64,000 nt of DNA from Streptomyces resistomycificus. Lineage in GTDB: Bacteria; Actinomycetota; Actinomycetes; Streptomycetales; Streptomycetaceae. Each line of letters starts with the position of its first letter. The stretch's first letter is position 1. The notes below the pieces were generated by a model. It was not told the origin of the DNA, ran no database searches, and worked only from the letters and a program-made list of their open reading frames with translations. The DNA lies in NCBI RefSeq assembly GCF_001514265.1, contig NZ_KQ948988.1, positions 248,001-312,000 of the forward strand. Direction: 5' to 3'. Position numbers and translations under genes: made by a program. Of the stretch, positions 61,507 through 64,000 are shown piece after piece.

Positions 61507-62664
61507 GTGCAGCCAGCAAGTGAATCCCCCGAGCCCTCCGGCCGTCTCCACCGGGCACGAGCCCTTTACCGGAACGTCTCCAAGCGCAGGACCGCCTGGC
61601 TGCTGCTCAAGGACACCGTCAACTCGTGCATGGAGTACCGCATCCTCGGCCTCGCGGCCGAAGCCGCCTTCTTCACGCTGCTGTCCGTGCCGCCGCTGCT
61701 GCTGAGCATGATCGGGCTGCTCGGCTACGTCGACGACTGGACCGGCGCCGACACCATCGCGAGCCTGGAGACGAACATCCTGGAGGCATCGAGCACGGTC
61801 CTGTCCGACAAGGGTGTCACCGAGATCGCCCAGCCGATCCTGCACGACGTGATGAAGGGCGGCAGGCCCGACGTCATCTCCATCGGCTTCCTGTTCGCCC
61901 TGTGGTCCGGCTCCCGCGCGGTGAACGTCTTCATCGACACCATCACCGTGATGTACGGCCTCGACGGCGTCCGCGGCATCGTCAAGACCCGCCTGATGGC
62001 CTTCCTGCTGTTCATCGTGGCCCTGCTCATCGGCTCCATCGCGCTGCCGCTGATGGTGGCCGGACCTGACGCGGTCGTGAACATCGTGCCCTGGTCGACG
62101 ACCGTCGTACAGGTGCTCTACTGGCCCGTCGTCATCGTGCTGTCCATCGCCTTCCTGACCACGCTCTACCACGTGTCGGTGCCCGTGCGCTCCCCGTGGA
62201 TCGAGGACGTGCCCGGCGCCCTGGTGGCCCTCGCCATGTGGGTCCTGGGCAGCTTCCTGCTGCGCATCTACCTGACCAACACGGTCGAGGGCCCCACCAT
62301 CTACGGCTCCCTCGCCGCCCCCGTCGCCGTACTGCTGTGGATCGGCGTGTCCGCCTTCGCCGTCCTGGTCGGCGCCGCCGTCAACGCCGCCATCGACCGC
62401 GTCTGGCCGGCCGCTGCGACGGCCGCCGCCCGCGCCGCCAACGAACGGCTGCGCGAGGCCCAGGTCGCCGAGTACGTCGCCCGTGCCACCGCGGCCCGCG
62501 AGGCGGAGCCCTACGACCCCGACGACCCGGACATGCCCTCCGAGTTCCCGGAACGCTGGTCACGGTTCCTGCCCCCGGAGGACGTGACGTCGAGGCTCCG
62601 CACCCATGTGAAGAGCACCCATCCGCCGCACCACGACCACCACCACAAGGACGACGGCTCCTGA
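61507..62664 (+). CDS. YihY/virulence factor BrkB-family membrane protein
   Basis: Integral membrane protein of 385 residues with about six helices and the family core EYRILGLAAEAAFFTLLSVPPLLL, FALWSGSRAVNVFIDTITVMYG and AVLLWIGVSAFAVLVGAAVNAAID. Formerly misnamed RNase BN. The hydrophilic C-terminus ends in a His/Asp-rich tail (HPPHHDHHHKDD) that may bind metal. GTG start. Confidence 0.88.
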   Translation: MQPASESPEPSGRLHRARALYRNVSKRRTAWLLLKDTVNSCMEYRILGLAAEAAFFTLLSVPPLLLSMIGLLGYVDDWTGADTIASLETNILEASSTVLSDKGVTEIAQPILHDVMKGGRPDVISIGFLFALWSGSRAVNVFIDTITVMYGLDGVRGIVKTRLMAFLLFIVALLIGSIALPLMVAGPDAVVNIVPWSTTVVQVLYWPVVIVLSIAFLTTLYHVSVPVRSPWIEDVPGALVALAMWVLGSFLLRIYLTNTVEGPTIYGSLAAPVAVLLWIGVSAFAVLVGAAVNAAIDRVWPAAATAAARAANERLREAQVAEYVARATAAREAEPYDPDDPDMPSEFPERWSRFLPPEDVTSRLRTHVKSTHPPHHDHHHKDDGS

Positions 62665-62684
62665 CGCCCGGGCGGAGCACCGCC

Positions 62685-63527
62685 CTACGCCTTCCACGCC
62701 CCCGTCCTGGCCGCCTCCCGCGCGAAGTCCCGGAAGTCCCGCGCCGCACGTCCGAGCACCTCGGGCACATCCTCGGTCAGGTGCGCGTTGCGCCCGTCCA
62801 TGAGCCCGTCGAACACCTCGGTCAACAACTCCACCTCCTCCGGCGGCACCCCGAACCCCGCCAGCGCCTCCCCGTACGCCCGCGTGGGCACCGGCGTGTA
62901 CGCGATCCTCACCCCCGCGGCCTGCGAGATCTCCGCGACCGCCTCCCGCCAGGACAGCAGCCGCGGACCCGTGAGTTCCAGCGTCCGTCCGACATGGCGG
63001 TCCCCGCCCGTCAGCACGGCCGCGACCACCTCCCCGACGTCCCGCAGGTCGACGAACGGCTCCCGCACCTCACCGGCCGGGAAGACCAGCTCCCCCTGCC
63101 GCAACCCCTCCACCAGCGGCCCCTCGCTGAAGTTCTGCGCGAACCACGACGCCCGCAGGACCGTCCAGTCCGCGCCGGACGAGGTCAGCGCCTCCTCGGT
63201 CGCCAGCGCCTGCTCCTCGCCCCGCGCCGACAGCAGCACCAGCCGCCGTACGCCGAGCCCGACCGCCTCCCGGGCGAGCGCGCCGACCCCCTCCGCGGCC
63301 GCGGGCGAACCGACGTCGGACGGGTACACGAGGTACGCCGCGTCGGCGTCCCGCAGGGACTGTGCCCAGGTCGTCGGGTTCTCCCAGTCGAAGCCCTGGC
63401 CGCGGCCCGCGGCCCGCACCGTCAGCCCGGCCGTCCGCGCGGCCCGGGCGACCCGGCTCCCGGTACGCCCGGAGGCACCGGTCACCACCACTGTCATGTT
63501 CCGCTTCTGCGCCTTGGTTTCCGTCAT
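62685..63527 (-). CDS. NmrA-like NAD(P)H-dependent oxidoreductase
   Basis: Rossmann-fold protein of 280 residues: VVVTGASGRTGSRVARAA, RLVLLSARGEE and WTVLRASWFAQNFSEG, as in NmrA/QOR2 proteins. The ATG at 63527 is chosen; sequence upstream lacks family match. Convergent with the YihY gene, divergent from an AraC regulator gene 80 bases away. Second NmrA-like gene of the window but not a close copy of the first. Confidence 0.85.
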   Translation of the reverse strand: MTETKAQKRNMTVVVTGASGRTGSRVARAARTAGLTVRAAGRGQGFDWENPTTWAQSLRDADAAYLVYPSDVGSPAAAEGVGALAREAVGLGVRRLVLLSARGEEQALATEEALTSSGADWTVLRASWFAQNFSEGPLVEGLRQGELVFPAGEVREPFVDLRDVGEVVAAVLTGGDRHVGRTLELTGPRLLSWREAVAEISQAAGVRIAYTPVPTRAYGEALAGFGVPPEEVELLTEVFDGLMDGRNAHLTEDVPEVLGRAARDFRDFAREAARTGAWKA

Positions 63528-63607
63528 GCCTCCAGTCAAGGACCGCGCGCTGTGACAGCCCATCGCCGAACGGCTCATTCCCATGCGCGGGCGTCTACGC
63601 TGACGGC

Positions 63608-64000
63608 ATGGACGCTCTCGCAGGCCTCCTGGAGGGCCCTCGCGCCCGGGGCGCCTTCATGATCCGTGCGTGTTTCGATCCGCCGTGGGCGATCCGCGTC
63701 GAGGACCGCGCCCCGCTCACGGTGATGCTGATGGTCCGCGGCGAGTCCTGGATCGTGCCGGACACGGGGGAGCCGGTGCGGCTGCGGGCCGGCGAGCTCG
63801 CCATCGCCCGCGGCCCCGACCCGTACACCTGCGCCGACGACCCCGGCACCGCGCCCCAGGCGCTGATCCTGCCCGGCGCCGAGTGCCGTTACCCGGACGG
63901 ACGGCCCCTCAACGGGTCCATGGACATCGGCGTGCGCAGCTGGGGCGACGGGGCGGACGGCTCCACCGTCATGCTGATCGGGACGTACCTGGTCCAGGGC
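63608..64000 (+). CDS. AraC-family regulator, N-terminal cupin part (incomplete)
   Basis: 131 codons to the window edge. The sequence MDALAGLLEGPRARGAFMIR, then VEDRAPLTVMLMVRGESWIV and GELAIARGPDPYTCAD, is the AraC-binding cupin domain (cupin_6) found in regulators of divergent NmrA or SDR genes. The DNA-binding HTH lies beyond the edge. TACGCT (63595-63600) 7 bases before the ATG suggests a nearly leaderless message. Confidence 0.82.
   Translation, partial: MDALAGLLEGPRARGAFMIRACFDPPWAIRVEDRAPLTVMLMVRGESWIVPDTGEPVRLRAGELAIARGPDPYTCADDPGTAPQALILPGAECRYPDGRPLNGSMDIGVRSWGDGADGSTVMLIGTYLVQG

Overview
This is a high-GC actinobacterial chromosome segment, almost certainly Streptomyces. The evidence is third-position G/C bias, many GTG/TTG starts, twin-arginine and lipoprotein signals, geosmin synthase, gamma-butyrolactone-type regulators, mycothiol-type DinB proteins and an SSI-family inhibitor. 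The gene order (cprB, ARMT1-like gene, geosmin synthase, tre genes, ssu/cys/sulfite reductase genes) recalls the cprB-geosmin-sulfur part of the S. coelicolor chromosome; that comparison is from memory. I see no insertion sequence, prophage, tRNA, rRNA or CRISPR array.

Layout. 1-2.5 kb: start of a secreted AA10 polysaccharide monooxygenase and a subtilisin-type protease with a P-domain. 2.5-5.8 kb: a small signalling locus. An AfsA-type butanolide synthase is transcribed away from a TetR receptor and an NmrA-like reductase, and is followed by the cprB orthologue. An operator-like palindrome fills the spacer of the afsA promoter, a second one precedes cprB, and both afsA and cprB carry a rare TTA codon. 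5.8-9.7 kb: a 99-bp tandem repeat, an ARMT1-type protein and geosmin synthase. 9.9-16.7 kb: PDZ protein, phosphoesterase, M24 peptidase, an unusual APH-fold protein, WYL regulator, DinB protein and winged-helix protein. 16.8-27.7 kb: treZ, treY and glgX/treX, the maltooligosaccharide route to trehalose. treZ is separated from the other two by an FHA protein and two M14 carboxypeptidases, one translationally coupled to an SSI-like protease inhibitor.

27.9-35.7 kb: an exported protein pair including a very divergent copper-amine-oxidase-like protein, a SAV2148-type HEPN protein, a DEDDh exonuclease, YbaK-like and EamA genes, a LysR regulator and a phosphotransferase. 36-39 kb: a sugar ABC operon without its own ATPase. 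39-41.4 kb: the inducible macrolide/lincosamide resistance pair lrm (Erm methylase) and mgt (macrolide glycosyltransferase), with a candidate attenuator peptide before lrm and an apparently leaderless promoter for mgt. 41.5-46.2 kb: MMPL transporter, DUF1697, transglutaminase-like and DinB-type genes.

46.2-55.7 kb: a long leftward sulfur-assimilation array (sulfite reductase, small zinc-ribbon protein, cysH, cysC, cysD, cysN, ssuA, ssuB, ssuC, sirohydrochlorin chelatase), mostly overlapping or nearly so and headed by a 19-residue leader peptide. Sulfate is activated, reduced to sulfite and then to sulfide, sulfonates are imported, and the chelatase would supply siroheme. 55.8-64 kb: GNAT protein, secreted protein, GAF regulator, AidB-like dehydrogenase, a decayed gene remnant, a YihY-family membrane protein, an NmrA reductase and the start of an AraC regulator.
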